A DNA stretch of 24,284 nt from Dehalococcoidia bacterium UBA2160 (GCA_002328865.1 DCWO01000173.1:43823-68106); one strand, 5' to 3'. Positions 16,301 to 24,131 are shown, numbered from the stretch's first letter. Notes: generated by a model from the letters alone, not told the origin. Numbers and translations are program-made.

Positions 16301-16707
16301 GGCAACCTCCTCACACAGAATGAAACGTACGTTTGGCCCGCCAACGACAATCTTGATAAGACTATTATCAGATTCGGTGGAAATTATCCACCAACGCTCG
16401 CAGCCGCACGACAGTTGCCCGACGCGTTCACCCTTAGTATGATTGGGGCGCATCAACAAGCAGATGGGCGCGTCGACGGTTCAGCCTGACTGGTGGTTGT
16501 TCGCGACACGGAGCGCGACTGCCGCCGCAATTCTGTCGCAGGATACGATGCGGCGGCGGTTCATTGGGCCGACGGTCGCGGCGGGTCCGTCAAACATGCC
16601 TATCGCCAATTCTCAAACCTGACGAACGAGACTGAGCGCAAGCGTCAGATCGCGCCCAACCGAAACCCGCCTGAGCGGCCCCGAAACGATCGTTTAGGAG
16701 ATACGCA
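16301..16707. other. Divergent intergenic region, 407 bp
   Basis: This lies between the GNAT start (minus) and the M24 peptidase start (plus). It holds the inverted repeats at 16354-16392, a nine-base-pair hairpin (16521-16529 with 16549-16557, GCCGCCGCA and its complement, 19-base loop) and a perfect palindrome, AAACGATCGTTT (16684-16695), just before the ribosome site of the M24 gene. I see no gene and no clear -35/-10 pair for the M24 gene. Confidence 0.5.
16354..16392. promoter_or_regulatory. Two adjacent inverted repeats upstream of the GNAT gene
   Basis: TGATAA (16354-16359) pairs with TTATCA (16365-16370), five bases apart. GGTGG (16376-16380) pairs with CCACC (16388-16392), seven bases apart. 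On the minus strand the first contains GATAAT, a possible -10 box. The region is more AT-rich than its surroundings. They look like operator sites; no -35 box is clear. Confidence 0.4.
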
Positions 16708-17883
16708 ATGCCAATCGAAACGGTCATCCAACAGGCCAAAGAGTACATGTCGGCCGAAGGCATCTCCGGATGGCTGTTGTACGAATACAAAGGGCTCAAT
16801 CCGGTATTCTGGGATACGATTGGTCCTGTTTCGAACGTCACCCGACCGTGTTGGTTTTGGATACCGGCCGAAGGCGAACCGCAACTTTTGGTTAGCTTCG
16901 TCGACCAGGGGCGTTTCGCTCACGTCGGAGTCGACACGATTACATTCGTGAACCGGCAGCAGATGACCGCCCGTCTCCGCGAGGCGCTGACCGACGCCGT
17001 GAAGATCGCGATGGAGTATTCGCCGTTAGGCGCGCTGCCCCGGGTATCCAGAGTCGACGCGGGCACGTTGGAGTTCGTGCGCCAGCTCGGAGTCGACGTG
17101 GTGTCGTCGGCTGACCTGTTGCAATTCGCCAGTCAACGCTGGAATGACGAGCAACTACAGACGCACCTAGTCGCCGCTGAAAAACTGAGCCAAATCGTCC
17201 TTGAAGCGTTCGACCACATAGGCGAATCGCTGGCGTCTGAGATCACGGAGTACGACGTAGCCGAGTTCATTCGTGGCAGGTTCCGCGACGAGGGATTGCT
17301 CGTGACCGACGGGCCTACGGTAGCCGTGAACGAACACGCGTCGGACCCGCACTTCGAACCAACTGAGGAAGGATCGTCCGTCATCAAATCGGGCGACTGG
17401 GTGCTGATCGACCTTTGGACGCGCCTCCCGGGCGATGAGGCCATGTTCGGAGACATCACCTGGACCGCGTACGTCGGGGACACCGTGCCCGCCAAGCACC
17501 GTGAGGTCTTCGACGCGGTGATCGATGCCAGGGACGCCGCTTTGGCTGAACTCGAGAAAGCGCATCGGGAAGGCCACACCGCCGAAGGGTGGGAGTTGGA
17601 CAAAATCGCCAGGGAGCACATCACGAGATCGGGATACGCCGAGTTCTTCAATCACCGCCTGGGGCACAGCCTGGGCCGTGAAGTCCACAGCAACGCGGTC
17701 AACCTCGACGGCTGGGAGACGCACGACACTCGCAAAGTGATCCCCGGCATCGGCCTTACCATCGAGCCCGGGATCTACCTGCCAGAGTTCGGCGTGCGGT
17801 CCGAGATCGACGTTTTCATGGCAGACGACGGGCCGCGCGTTACCACCGAGGTGCAGCGCGAGATCGTACTGATCCGGGCGTGA
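16708..17883 (+). CDS. M24 family (Xaa-Pro type) metallopeptidase
   Basis: This 391-residue protein has an N-terminal creatinase-like domain (~1-140) and a C-terminal pita-bread domain (~155-388). All five metal ligands are present: D235 (LIDLW), D249 (GDITWT), H320 (RLGHSLGREVH), E353 (IEPGIY) and E366 (RSEIDVF). The first motif is slightly unusual, since D235 is followed by LWTRLPGDEA, not by the common G-x-x-x-x-G-Y stretch. Members cleave X-Pro dipeptides or amino-terminal X-Pro bonds. No signal peptide is seen. AGGAG lies eight bases before the ATG. It converges with the MFS gene, with only 60 bases between the stops and no evident terminator. Confidence 0.92.
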   Translation: MPIETVIQQAKEYMSAEGISGWLLYEYKGLNPVFWDTIGPVSNVTRPCWFWIPAEGEPQLLVSFVDQGRFAHVGVDTITFVNRQQMTARLREALTDAVKIAMEYSPLGALPRVSRVDAGTLEFVRQLGVDVVSSADLLQFASQRWNDEQLQTHLVAAEKLSQIVLEAFDHIGESLASEITEYDVAEFIRGRFRDEGLLVTDGPTVAVNEHASDPHFEPTEEGSSVIKSGDWVLIDLWTRLPGDEAMFGDITWTAYVGDTVPAKHREVFDAVIDARDAALAELEKAHREGHTAEGWELDKIAREHITRSGYAEFFNHRLGHSLGREVHSNAVNLDGWETHDTRKVIPGIGLTIEPGIYLPEFGVRSEIDVFMADDGPRVTTEVQREIVLIRA

Positions 17884-17943
17884 GCGACCGGCAGCCGAAA
17901 ACGTTAACGCCTGGACGCGACCATCGTGCTTTGGCCGATAAGC

Positions 17944-19170
17944 TCAGCCTCCGCCATCCGCCATCTGGGTGGCGGTTTTGGGCAGTTTGAGCCGAGATAG
18001 GGCGAGCGCGGCTACCATCGTGACGGCGCCGCCGTAAGAGAACACGATGTTCGTTCCGTAGTTGTCAGCGATGAGCCCTGCCAACACGGGCGACATCGTT
18101 CCCAAAAAACTGGCGCCGTATATCAGCGACACCACGGTCGACTGAACCTCACCGCCAGCGATGTCCATTGCCGCCGCGATGAAGATCGTGTGCAGCGAGT
18201 ACAGGAACGCGCCAAGCCCCAGAATCGTCAGCACGAGCTGTACGCCCGGGTCGGCAAACGTCAGGGCAAAGAAGAGAATGCTCATCACCATGAGTGCGGG
18301 TACGATAACCACCTTGCGCCCGAACCTGTCCGAGAAATGCCCCATCGCAGGTTGCGCAAAGATTCCGACGAACTGTGCCATCGCCAGATACATCGCCACT
18401 TTGCCCGCTGAGAATTCGAGGTCTTCGCGCAGATAGACTGGCAGGAAGACCACGATGGCGCTCTGTCCCATGCTGCGCAGGGCAGTGATGAGCACCAACA
18501 CCACCAACGGACCCTTCTTGAGCAACGCCGCGATCGACCGGAAGTAAGCTCCTGTCGAAGCGGTTCCGGGCACTTCCCCGGGCACGCTGCGCATCATGCT
18601 CCACAGCAGGAACCCCGCCAAAATGGCCGGGAACATGCTCACCTGCAGGACGTGCCTCCACATGAGGATCGTAAGGGCGCTGGCGGCAATCAAAGGCCCG
18701 AGAACCTCGCCAATGCTGCCGCCTGTCCCGTGCAGCGATATCGCAAACCCGCGCTTGTCCGGAAATCGCCTGGACAGGGCGCCGATTGCCGGCGGATGAT
18801 ACATGGACGGGCCGATTCCCACCAACAGCATGGCGCCGAGCATCGTCCAGTAGTCGGGCGCCGATCCCGCTACGAAATATGCGATGCCCATCAGCGTCAT
18901 CGAGATGCCCAGCATCAACGGAGCGCGGTTGGCGAACCGGTCGCCGAGGTAACCGGCCGCCACGGTCGTTGTCCAGCCCATGAGTTGCCTGGAAAATGCG
19001 AGGGTGCCAAATTGGGTGGCGCTTAACGCCAACCCCAACTTGATCTCCGGCAGCAATATCGACTGCAATCCGGAGTTGTAAATGTGCTTTATCGCGTGGC
19101 CCAACACCACGATGGCGGCTAGCTGGTTTCGTCCTCTTTTTTGCTCCTGCGTGACAAACGTGGCTTCCAT
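17944..19170 (-). CDS. MFS transporter (fosmidomycin-resistance-like)
   Basis: This 408-residue inner-membrane protein has about twelve hydrophobic helices. The MFS loop 2-3 signature appears as GYLGDRFANRAPL and again in the second half as GHFSDRFGRKVVI. The segment GPSMYHPPAIGALSRRFP followed by SLHGTGGSIGEVLGPL resembles the Fsr/YnfM-like group of drug and sugar exporters. The substrate cannot be told from sequence. The ATG at 19170 has GGAGG about twelve bases upstream, which is rather far; a closer ATG opens only a three-codon frame. It is a single-gene unit. Confidence 0.92.
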   Translation of the reverse strand: MEATFVTQEQKRGRNQLAAIVVLGHAIKHIYNSGLQSILLPEIKLGLALSATQFGTLAFSRQLMGWTTTVAAGYLGDRFANRAPLMLGISMTLMGIAYFVAGSAPDYWTMLGAMLLVGIGPSMYHPPAIGALSRRFPDKRGFAISLHGTGGSIGEVLGPLIAASALTILMWRHVLQVSMFPAILAGFLLWSMMRSVPGEVPGTASTGAYFRSIAALLKKGPLVVLVLITALRSMGQSAIVVFLPVYLREDLEFSAGKVAMYLAMAQFVGIFAQPAMGHFSDRFGRKVVIVPALMVMSILFFALTFADPGVQLVLTILGLGAFLYSLHTIFIAAAMDIAGGEVQSTVVSLIYGASFLGTMSPVLAGLIADNYGTNIVFSYGGAVTMVAALALSRLKLPKTATQMADGGG

Positions 19171-19569
19171 CTATTGCATCGTCCTCCGATTATCGCAAAC
19201 GCTGATTCATGGCATAACTGTCGAGGTCCTCTTCTGGAATCACGGCCGCAATCGCCCGGCCGACAACCTTCGGCGTCGCTCAGGATGAGACAGCACTCAC
19301 GAATACGAGAAGAGAGACAGACGCCGTTTGGGGACGGCCCATGACGCCAAGCCTGGTTTCGGCCCAGGCGATTATATGCGTCGAGGATGGCAAACACAAC
19401 GCGAGGCGTCAGCGGGCAGCGGTTCGTCAGCTCGGAGGGAGTCCGTGGGACGAAGGCAAAAATGCGCACTCGCTGTCCACGGTGGGAAACCAAGACAGAT
19501 CAGTTTCGGGCTGGAAGGCATGTCGCCGTCCGAAATGCTTCCGAACGTCACAAATCGAAGTTGAACGCC
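19171..19569. other. Intergenic region, 399 bp, no gene seen
   Basis: This lies between the MFS start and the SDR stop, both on the minus strand. Long plus-strand frames cross it but run antisense through the SDR gene and lack ribosome sites. A CGGCCG inverted repeat (19243-19248 and 19257-19262) is present, with no T-run. The MFS promoter is probably here but no convincing -35/-10 pair is seen. Confidence 0.5.
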
Positions 19570-20370
19570 TCAGTCCATGCGAGCCCCGCCGTTGACATTT
19601 ATGGCTTGGCCTGTGATGTTCTCGGCAAGGTCGGAGGCCAAGAAAACGGCAAGATTGCCGATGTCTTCAGGCGTCTGCTCACGACCGAGAGGAATGCGCT
19701 CGGCGACGGTGCGCTCGAATGCCTTTCGTGGACTCAAGCCCTTGCTGGCTGCATCGTACTTAGTCTGCCGCGTCGCGATCCGCTCCCACATCGGCGTCCA
19801 CAGCAGTCCGGGACAGATGGCGTTGACGTTGACATTGAATGGAGCAAGTTCAAGCGCAGTCGCTTGCGTCAGGCTTATTACGCCTGCCTTGGAGACGTTG
19901 TAAGGAGGATTTCCCGGGCTGCCCTGTCTGCCGGCGACGGATGCAATGTTTACGATCTTGCCGTAATTTTGCCTTCGCATGTGCCTCGACACTGCGTTGG
20001 TTGCGTTCGCGACCCCTTTGACGTTCACCGCGTAGATGGTGTCCCAGTCCCGATCGTTGGGCCGGCCGCGGGTCTCCCAGCCTCGTGCTCCGATGATGCC
20101 CGCGTTGTTAACCAGGATGTCCAGTCGCCCGAATCGGGCCACGGCGCCTCGGGTCATTCTGTCAACCGACGACTGGCGTGTTACGTCGACGGCGATCGGC
20201 TCAGCCTCGTGACCGTCCGCGTTGAGATCCTCTGAAACGTGGACCGCGTTGTCGATGGCAACATCCGCCACAATAATCCTGGCCCCATGCTCAGCCATCT
20301 TTTCGGCGATAGCCCGACCGATGCCTCGCCCCGCCCCCGTGACAACAGCGACCTTGCCATTCAAGTCCAT
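19570..20370 (-). CDS. Short-chain dehydrogenase/reductase (SDR)
   Basis: This 266-residue classical SDR has the cofactor loop TGAGRGIG (11-18), D64 in the VDV segment, NNAG (88-91), N116, S144, and Y157 and K161 (YNVSK). The C-terminal pattern PEDIGNLAVFLASDLAENITGQ is typical. The acidic residue at the end of strand 2 (VADVAID) suggests NAD(H) preference. Relatives oxidise alcohols or reduce 3-oxoacyl-ACP, sugars and steroids, and the substrate is not predictable. The ATG has GGAGG six bases upstream. An extended -10 promoter lies at 20420-20428. It is divergent from the TPP-domain operon. Confidence 0.94.
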   Translation of the reverse strand: MDLNGKVAVVTGAGRGIGRAIAEKMAEHGARIIVADVAIDNAVHVSEDLNADGHEAEPIAVDVTRQSSVDRMTRGAVARFGRLDILVNNAGIIGARGWETRGRPNDRDWDTIYAVNVKGVANATNAVSRHMRRQNYGKIVNIASVAGRQGSPGNPPYNVSKAGVISLTQATALELAPFNVNVNAICPGLLWTPMWERIATRQTKYDAASKGLSPRKAFERTVAERIPLGREQTPEDIGNLAVFLASDLAENITGQAINVNGGARMD

Positions 20371-20419
20371 CCGGCGCCTCCGTTCTTAAATCGGAATTTC
20401 GATATCGATCTCCACGGGG

Positions 20420-20428
20420 ATTATATCA
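20420..20428 (-). promoter_or_regulatory. Extended -10 promoter of the SDR gene
   Basis: On the minus strand this reads TGATATAAT, a perfect TATAAT with the TGn extension. The -35 region is weak. The predicted start near 20413 gives a 5' leader of about 42 bases. Confidence 0.6.
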
Positions 20429-20694
20429 TCCCGTAAAACCCCAATAACCCACGCACATTCATGTATATCCGTGGCGTCAACACAATAGTTGCCCATTCTC
20501 GCGTCAGTGTATCTGGGTCCCTTTGTTCGTGTCTAGGACCATCGAAAACGGACCGATTGTCATCGGACCAAAACGGCGGTCGATGGACGTTCCTAACCGT
20601 CTGGGGTTACACGCCAGATCGAGACCTTCTCTGTCATGTCGCGCCGGCGATTTCTTGCAATTCGGAGAGGCGACCCAGGTTCTGTCAACGCCTC

Positions 20695-20722
20695 TTGGCG
20701 CTCTGAGAAATCGTGCTAGAAT
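20695..20722 (+). promoter_or_regulatory. Promoter of the TPP/AtzG-like/amidase operon
   Basis: TTGGCG (20695-20700) and the extended -10 TGCTAGAAT (20714-20722) are separated by 16 bases. Transcription would start near 20729, about 112 bases before the ATG at 20841. The nine-base -10 element is the same as at 84-92 on the other strand. Confidence 0.55.
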
Positions 20723-20840
20723 GGGTTGCCTATTGATCGGTGCTGCCTGGAACATCGGTGGCGTCACGCCGGAATGCCGAAACCGACGTGCTTGACCCGG
20801 TCGATTTTCGGCCATCCTTCCGGCGAACAACGAGGTTGCC

Positions 20841-21419
20841 ATGATACACATGAGGGACGCTATGCGCGCGGTCTTGAGCCACAGACGAGGCGACGTGGTC
20901 CTTGCGACGGAGACATCCGTGGGCGCTTGGTCCGACGTCTCGTCCGACGTCACGTTGGACCTGGCAGTGCCGGCGATGAGCAAAGGCTCGTCAATCGCCC
21001 TAGGCGTCGCTCTGGCCCAACCGGAGCGACGAGTCATCCTTTGGGACGGTGACGGCAGCCTGCTAATGAACTTGGGTTCGATAATCACGGTTGCCGGCAA
21101 AAGCCCGGCGAACTTCTACCACATCGTGGTCGACAACGGCGTCTACGCGATGACCGGAGGCCAACCGGTGCCGAACGCCGGAAACCTCGATTTTCAGGGA
21201 ATGGCCAAGGCGGCTGGATATGCGCGAACCTTCGAATTCGACGACCTCGAAGACTGGACCAGTGAAATCGGCTCCGTCCTGGAAGAAGAAGGCCCTGTCT
21301 TGATCGTCATGAAGACGGTCCCCGAGCCCACCGACTGGAAGGTCAATCCTCCGCCTCCTGAGCGGCCACTTCGCGAGGCAGGTCGCACGGCCCACCAAGC
21401 CATGGCGTCGGAGGCATGA
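20841..21419 (+). CDS. Single-domain TPP-binding protein (sulfopyruvate decarboxylase beta-like)
   Basis: This 192-residue protein corresponds only to the PP (C-terminal) domain of thiamine-diphosphate enzymes. The TPP/Mg motif is DGDGSLLMNLGS (69-80; G70-D-G72, N77), followed by VVDNGVYAMTGGQPVP (96-111). That resembles ComE, the beta subunit of sulfopyruvate decarboxylase, and phosphonopyruvate decarboxylase. An active enzyme also needs a PYR domain with the activating Glu, usually a separate alpha subunit next door; none is in the window. It may pair with a distant subunit or have another role. GAGG lies five bases before the ATG. It is the first gene of an operon with the AtzG-like and amidase genes, which suggests breakdown of a 2-oxo acid and an amide; this is inference. 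Confidence 0.85.
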   Translation: MIHMRDAMRAVLSHRRGDVVLATETSVGAWSDVSSDVTLDLAVPAMSKGSSIALGVALAQPERRVILWDGDGSLLMNLGSIITVAGKSPANFYHIVVDNGVYAMTGGQPVPNAGNLDFQGMAKAAGYARTFEFDDLEDWTSEIGSVLEEEGPVLIVMKTVPEPTDWKVNPPPPERPLREAGRTAHQAMASEA

Positions 21420-21421
21420 GC

Positions 21422-21625
21422 ATGCCCGATCTTTCGATCGATCAAGTCCACAAGATGGCCAAGGCAGCCGGTTTGGAGTTGGACGACGCACGGGCGACCA
21501 CGATCGCCTCCCGTCTCTCCGCCGTCAGGGCAGAACTGAACAGCATCCCGTCGGAGAGCCTGATGGCGGTCGAACCCGCTTCGTCTTTTACGCTGTCCCG
21601 CGAGGAAAGTCCGCCCGCCGAATAA
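21422..21625 (+). CDS. AtzG/GatC-like small subunit
   Basis: This 67-residue helical protein (DLSIDQVHKMAKAAGLELDD, then IASRLSAVRAELNSIP) has the shape and length of the AtzG/GatC-like proteins that wrap and stabilise amidases of the AtzE/GatA kind. The ATG at 21422 has GGAGG (21410-21414) seven bases upstream; the ATG at 21416 overlaps the stop of the TPP gene (ATGA) but is only one base from GGAGG, so I prefer 21422. It is followed 128 bases later by an amidase, the expected partner. The length and position support the call, but sequence conservation in this family is weak. Confidence 0.7.
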   Translation: MPDLSIDQVHKMAKAAGLELDDARATTIASRLSAVRAELNSIPSESLMAVEPASSFTLSREESPPAE

Positions 21626-21753
21626 TCGCCAACGGAGTCGTTCTGGCGTGACGTTCGCTGTCCCGCATCCATTACGCGAGGTCCGCTTCGGCAGTCGGCG
21701 GTCGGCCGTCGAGCGCAATAGCGAACAGCGATTTCTAGCCGAGAAAGGCAACC

Positions 21754-23169
21754 ATGAACCTCCCCGAACTGCATGAGATGAGCATCGCTGAGTCGTCGGA
21801 CCTGATCCGCGCCCAACAGCTTTCCCCTGTTGAGCTGACCCAGGCGTATCTGGACAGAATCGAAGCCCTGAACGCAAACCTCGGCGCCTTCATAACGGTC
21901 ATGGGCGAGTCTGCTCTTGCCCAGGCGCGAACGGCAGAAGCAGAGATCTCGTCGGGCCGCTACCGAGGGCCGATGCACGGCATCCCCGTGGCAGTCAAGG
22001 ACATCATTTCGACCAGGGGCGTCCTGACATCCGCCGGGTCCAAAGTGCTGGCCGGGAACATCCCGGACCATGATTCCACACTGATCGAGCGACTGGACAA
22101 CGCGGGCGCCCCGTTGCTCGGGAAACTGAACCTCAGCGAGTTCGCGATAGGCGGCACCATCGACCATCCCTACGGAACGCCACGCAACCCGTGGAACACA
22201 GGTCACTCGGCGGGCGGCTCCAGCAGCGGTTCCGGAGTGGCCGCGTCCGCCGGTCTCGCCGCTGGAACTTTGGGATCGGACACCGGCGGCTCGGTCCGCG
22301 GTCCCAGCTCATTCTGCGGCATCGTGGGCATCAGGCCAACCTACGGTCGAGTCACCCGCCACGGCGTCGTGCCGATGTGCTGGCAGATGGACACGATCGG
22401 CCCCATGACCAGAACGGTCAAGGACTGCGCACTGATGCTGCAGGTCATCGCCGGACGGGACGACAGAGACTCCTCATCCAGCAACGAGCCCGTGCCCGAT
22501 TATGCATCGGATCTCAACGAATCCATCGGAGGAATGCGGGTCGGCCTGCCCCGTGAAATGTTCGATTTCACGGACCTGGACGACGAAGTCAAAACGTCCG
22601 TCGAGACCGCCGTTTCCGTGTTCGGTGAGCTTGGCGTCACATCTGACGAGATCACGCTCCCAACGTCGGCGCAGAGCGGCGCGGTGTTCGTTTCGATCGC
22701 GGACGTGGATTGCGCCAGCTTCCACTCCGAGTGGCTGAAGACCCGAGGCGAGGATTACGACTGGAGCACACGAACTCGGTTGGAGTCCGCCACCCTAACT
22801 CCGGCAACCGTGTACATCCGCGCGCAGCGGGCACGAGAGCTGATTCGTCGCGAGCTGCTGCAGGCCCTCGATCGCTATGACGTCATCGTCCTGCCTTCGA
22901 GCCCAACCGCATCGCCGCCGATAGCCCACGCCACCGGATCGCCGGGCGGCTACTATCAGGGCCGCGTCGATCTGGGTCGGCGACGATACACGAGCCCTGC
23001 CGCTCTGGCCGGATTGCCCGCGATCTCGGTCCCGTGCGGCTTCACGGCCGGCGGCCTGCCGGTCGGCATGCAGATCATCGGTCGCCCCTTCGCCGAGTCA
23101 ACCCTGTTCCGCGTAGCCCACGCCTACGAGCAGGCAACCGTCTGGCACACACGGCGGCCTGCCGTCTAG
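21754..23169 (+). CDS. Amidase signature family enzyme
   Basis: This 471-residue enzyme has the Ser-cisSer-Lys triad: K82 (VAVKDI), the cis-Ser in HSAGGSSSGSG (156/157) and the nucleophile S180 (GSDTGGSVRGP). The Gly/Ser-rich signature runs from 153 to 190. It resembles GatA and AtzE. AtzE hydrolyses 1-carboxybiuret and needs AtzG; here an AtzG-like gene lies directly upstream. A true GatA is less likely, since no GatB is near and the small partner is AtzG-like. AAAGG lies five bases before the ATG. It is the last gene of the TPP operon. The physiological amide is unknown. tRNA-Pro follows about 55 bases later. Confidence 0.93.
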   Translation: MNLPELHEMSIAESSDLIRAQQLSPVELTQAYLDRIEALNANLGAFITVMGESALAQARTAEAEISSGRYRGPMHGIPVAVKDIISTRGVLTSAGSKVLAGNIPDHDSTLIERLDNAGAPLLGKLNLSEFAIGGTIDHPYGTPRNPWNTGHSAGGSSSGSGVAASAGLAAGTLGSDTGGSVRGPSSFCGIVGIRPTYGRVTRHGVVPMCWQMDTIGPMTRTVKDCALMLQVIAGRDDRDSSSSNEPVPDYASDLNESIGGMRVGLPREMFDFTDLDDEVKTSVETAVSVFGELGVTSDEITLPTSAQSGAVFVSIADVDCASFHSEWLKTRGEDYDWSTRTRLESATLTPATVYIRAQRARELIRRELLQALDRYDVIVLPSSPTASPPIAHATGSPGGYYQGRVDLGRRRYTSPAALAGLPAISVPCGFTAGGLPVGMQIIGRPFAESTLFRVAHAYEQATVWHTRRPAV

Positions 23170-23223
23170 CCTGACCCTTTACCCAAGCAACCCGCAGCCT
23201 GTAACCTTGTAGCTGTACTTGTA

Positions 23224-23298
23224 CGGGGTGTAGCGCAGCGGTAGCGCGCCTGTTTTGGGAACAGGAGGTCGGCGGTTCGATCCCGCCCACCCCGACCA
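23224..23298 (+). tRNA. tRNA-Pro (UGG)
   Basis: The cloverleaf is complete. The acceptor stem CGGGGTG pairs with CACCCCG (23288-23294), followed by A73 and an encoded CCA (23296-23298). The anticodon stem CCTGT/ACAGG closes the loop TTTGGGA, with anticodon TGG, reading CCA and other proline codons. The T arm is GGCGG-TTCGATC-CCGCC. The first base pair C1-G72 is the usual bacterial tRNA-Pro identity feature. A weak promoter-like pair (TTTACC then TGTAAC) lies about 45-15 bases upstream. Confidence 0.97.
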
Positions 23299-23324
23299 GG
23301 CACAATCCACGCCTGGGCGAATGC

Positions 23325-23349
23325 ACCTGTCTCAAGGCCAAAACAGGTC
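23325..23349 (+). terminator. Weak hairpin after tRNA-Pro
   Basis: ACCTGT (23325-23330) pairs with ACAGGT (23344-23349), with a 13-base loop, followed by CTTTG. It is a poor intrinsic terminator but sits where the tRNA transcript should end. Confidence 0.3.
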
Positions 23350-23351
23350 TT

Positions 23352-23374
23352 TGACAGCAACATTGACAGCAACC
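23352..23374 (+). repeat. Tandem 12-bp direct repeat beside the tRNA
   Basis: TTGACAGCAACA (23352-23363) is followed at once by TTGACAGCAAC (23364-23374). Short direct repeats next to a tRNA 3' end resemble integrase arm-type sites, but no integrase gene is in the window to support that. Confidence 0.5.
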
Positions 23375-23842
23375 CGGTTCCAATTGTCGCAGTTCGCTGT
23401 CGGATTTCTCGCAAAGCTGCCGCCGCCTGAATCTCACCGGCAATCTGTCGAGGGCATGCCCCTGACGGCACAGGCTTCGGCGAAAGTCCCGATCTGCCAG
23501 CCCCGTGGCGCGAGCGGTGATTACGTGAGTCTCACGTGCACGCAATCTTCATCGAGGCCACCCCGTCGGTTGCGAAAGGGGTCCCGCGAGAGGGGACTCA
23601 AGCAGCCGCCAACTGACACATTGCAGTAAAATCGGACTGCGATGGTCTTCCTGGCATGCAACACCCGCATCCAGCAATCGCCACGTAGGCGCTTGCAGTG
23701 GCACCCGTCGGCATGAACCGCAGCGGGGAGTAGACCAACAAGATGTCGGGGAGATTCCAGGCGACTGCATTGCTGTTGACAGCGCTGACCTTGTTGTCGA
23801 TGAGTGAAGGCGGTTGGCCGTTCGATTGGGAGACCGCAGCAG
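23375..23842. other. Gene-poor region, about 470 bp
   Basis: No gene can be supported here. Minus-strand frames crossing it run through the tRNA complement and give the well-known spurious GGIEPPTSCSQ-like translation. A short plus-strand frame at 23743 (56 codons, hydrophobic start, ATG 12 bases after GGGGAG) is possible but unsupported. The stretch may be the non-coding edge of a mobile element inserted beside tRNA-Pro. Confidence 0.4.
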
Positions 23843-24055
23843 ATGCTACTCGACCACCAGATGACCCTGCGGGACCCGGACACCCGCCTGGACAAGGCGA
23901 CGATGGAGTTGTATAGGGCCATGCGCGCTTGGTATCAGGGCGAGATGACCACGAAGGAAGTCGACGACGGTCGCTGGCGAGGAGGGGGAGGAAATCTCCA
24001 CGGGCGACGAAATGAAGACCGGATTGGCAGCGACACGCAACCGGGCGCAGGTTAG
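23843..24055 (+). CDS. Small phage-type protein, possibly frameshifted
   Basis: From the ATG at 23843 the frame gives 70 residues: LRDPDTRLDKATMELYRAMR, then AWYQGEMTTKEVDDG. It then turns into a Gly/Arg-rich tail (RWRGGGGNLHGRRNEDRI) that does not look native. The break is at a G-rich run (GAGGAGGGGGAGG, 23979-23991). Reading one base further on gives EEISTGDEMKTGLAATRNRA, a helix much like the second half of small proteins that precede DUF5681 genes in phage-like elements. So either one G is extra in this sequence, or the gene is decayed, or the tail is real. A GTG at 23804 is a less likely start. Confidence 0.4.
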   Translation: MLLDHQMTLRDPDTRLDKATMELYRAMRAWYQGEMTTKEVDDGRWRGGGGNLHGRRNEDRIGSDTQPGAG

Positions 24056-24071
24056 CACGGAGGGGGGTGAT

Positions 24072-24125
24072 ATGCAGGTTCGACACCGCTCTGAACGAGA
24101 TTACACGCAACCTGCATGCTATGAT
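24072..24125 (+). promoter_or_regulatory. Operator-like inverted repeat with extended -10 box
   Basis: ATGCAGGTT (24072-24080) and AACCTGCAT (24109-24117) are perfect nine-base inverted arms with a 28-base spacer. The second arm runs straight into an extended -10 box, TGCTATGAT (24117-24125). The ATG of the next gene begins six bases after the -10 box, so the transcript would be leaderless. A protein bound to the arms would cover the promoter. Confidence 0.5.
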
Positions 24126-24131
24126 CAATAC

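Larger units (their letters stand above)
20371..20840. other. Divergent intergenic region, 470 bp
   Basis: This lies between the SDR (minus) and the TPP-domain gene (plus). It holds the SDR promoter (20420-20428) and the TPP-operon promoter (20695-20722). A 90-codon plus-strand frame (20523-20795) crosses the second promoter, has no ribosome site and no recognisable motif, so I do not call it a gene. It is where a missing PYR-domain subunit might have been expected; none is there. Confidence 0.5.

Noticed and set aside
19387..20235. 282-codon plus-strand frame over the SDR gene
   Set aside because: It is antisense to a complete SDR with all catalytic residues; no motif or ribosome site of its own.
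20523..20795. Plus-strand frame of 90 codons before the TPP gene
   Set aside because: It spans the likely promoter at 20695-20722, has no Shine-Dalgarno site and no family motif.
23075..23545. Minus-strand frames giving GGIEPPTSCSQNRR and GRGGRDRTADLLFPKQ
   Set aside because: They are translations of the complement of tRNA-Pro, a known source of spurious proteins in databases.
23598..24128. 176-codon minus-strand frame near the right end
   Set aside because: It runs antisense to the small phage-type gene, has no recognisable domain and is rich in Arg, Ser and Pro as shadow frames are.
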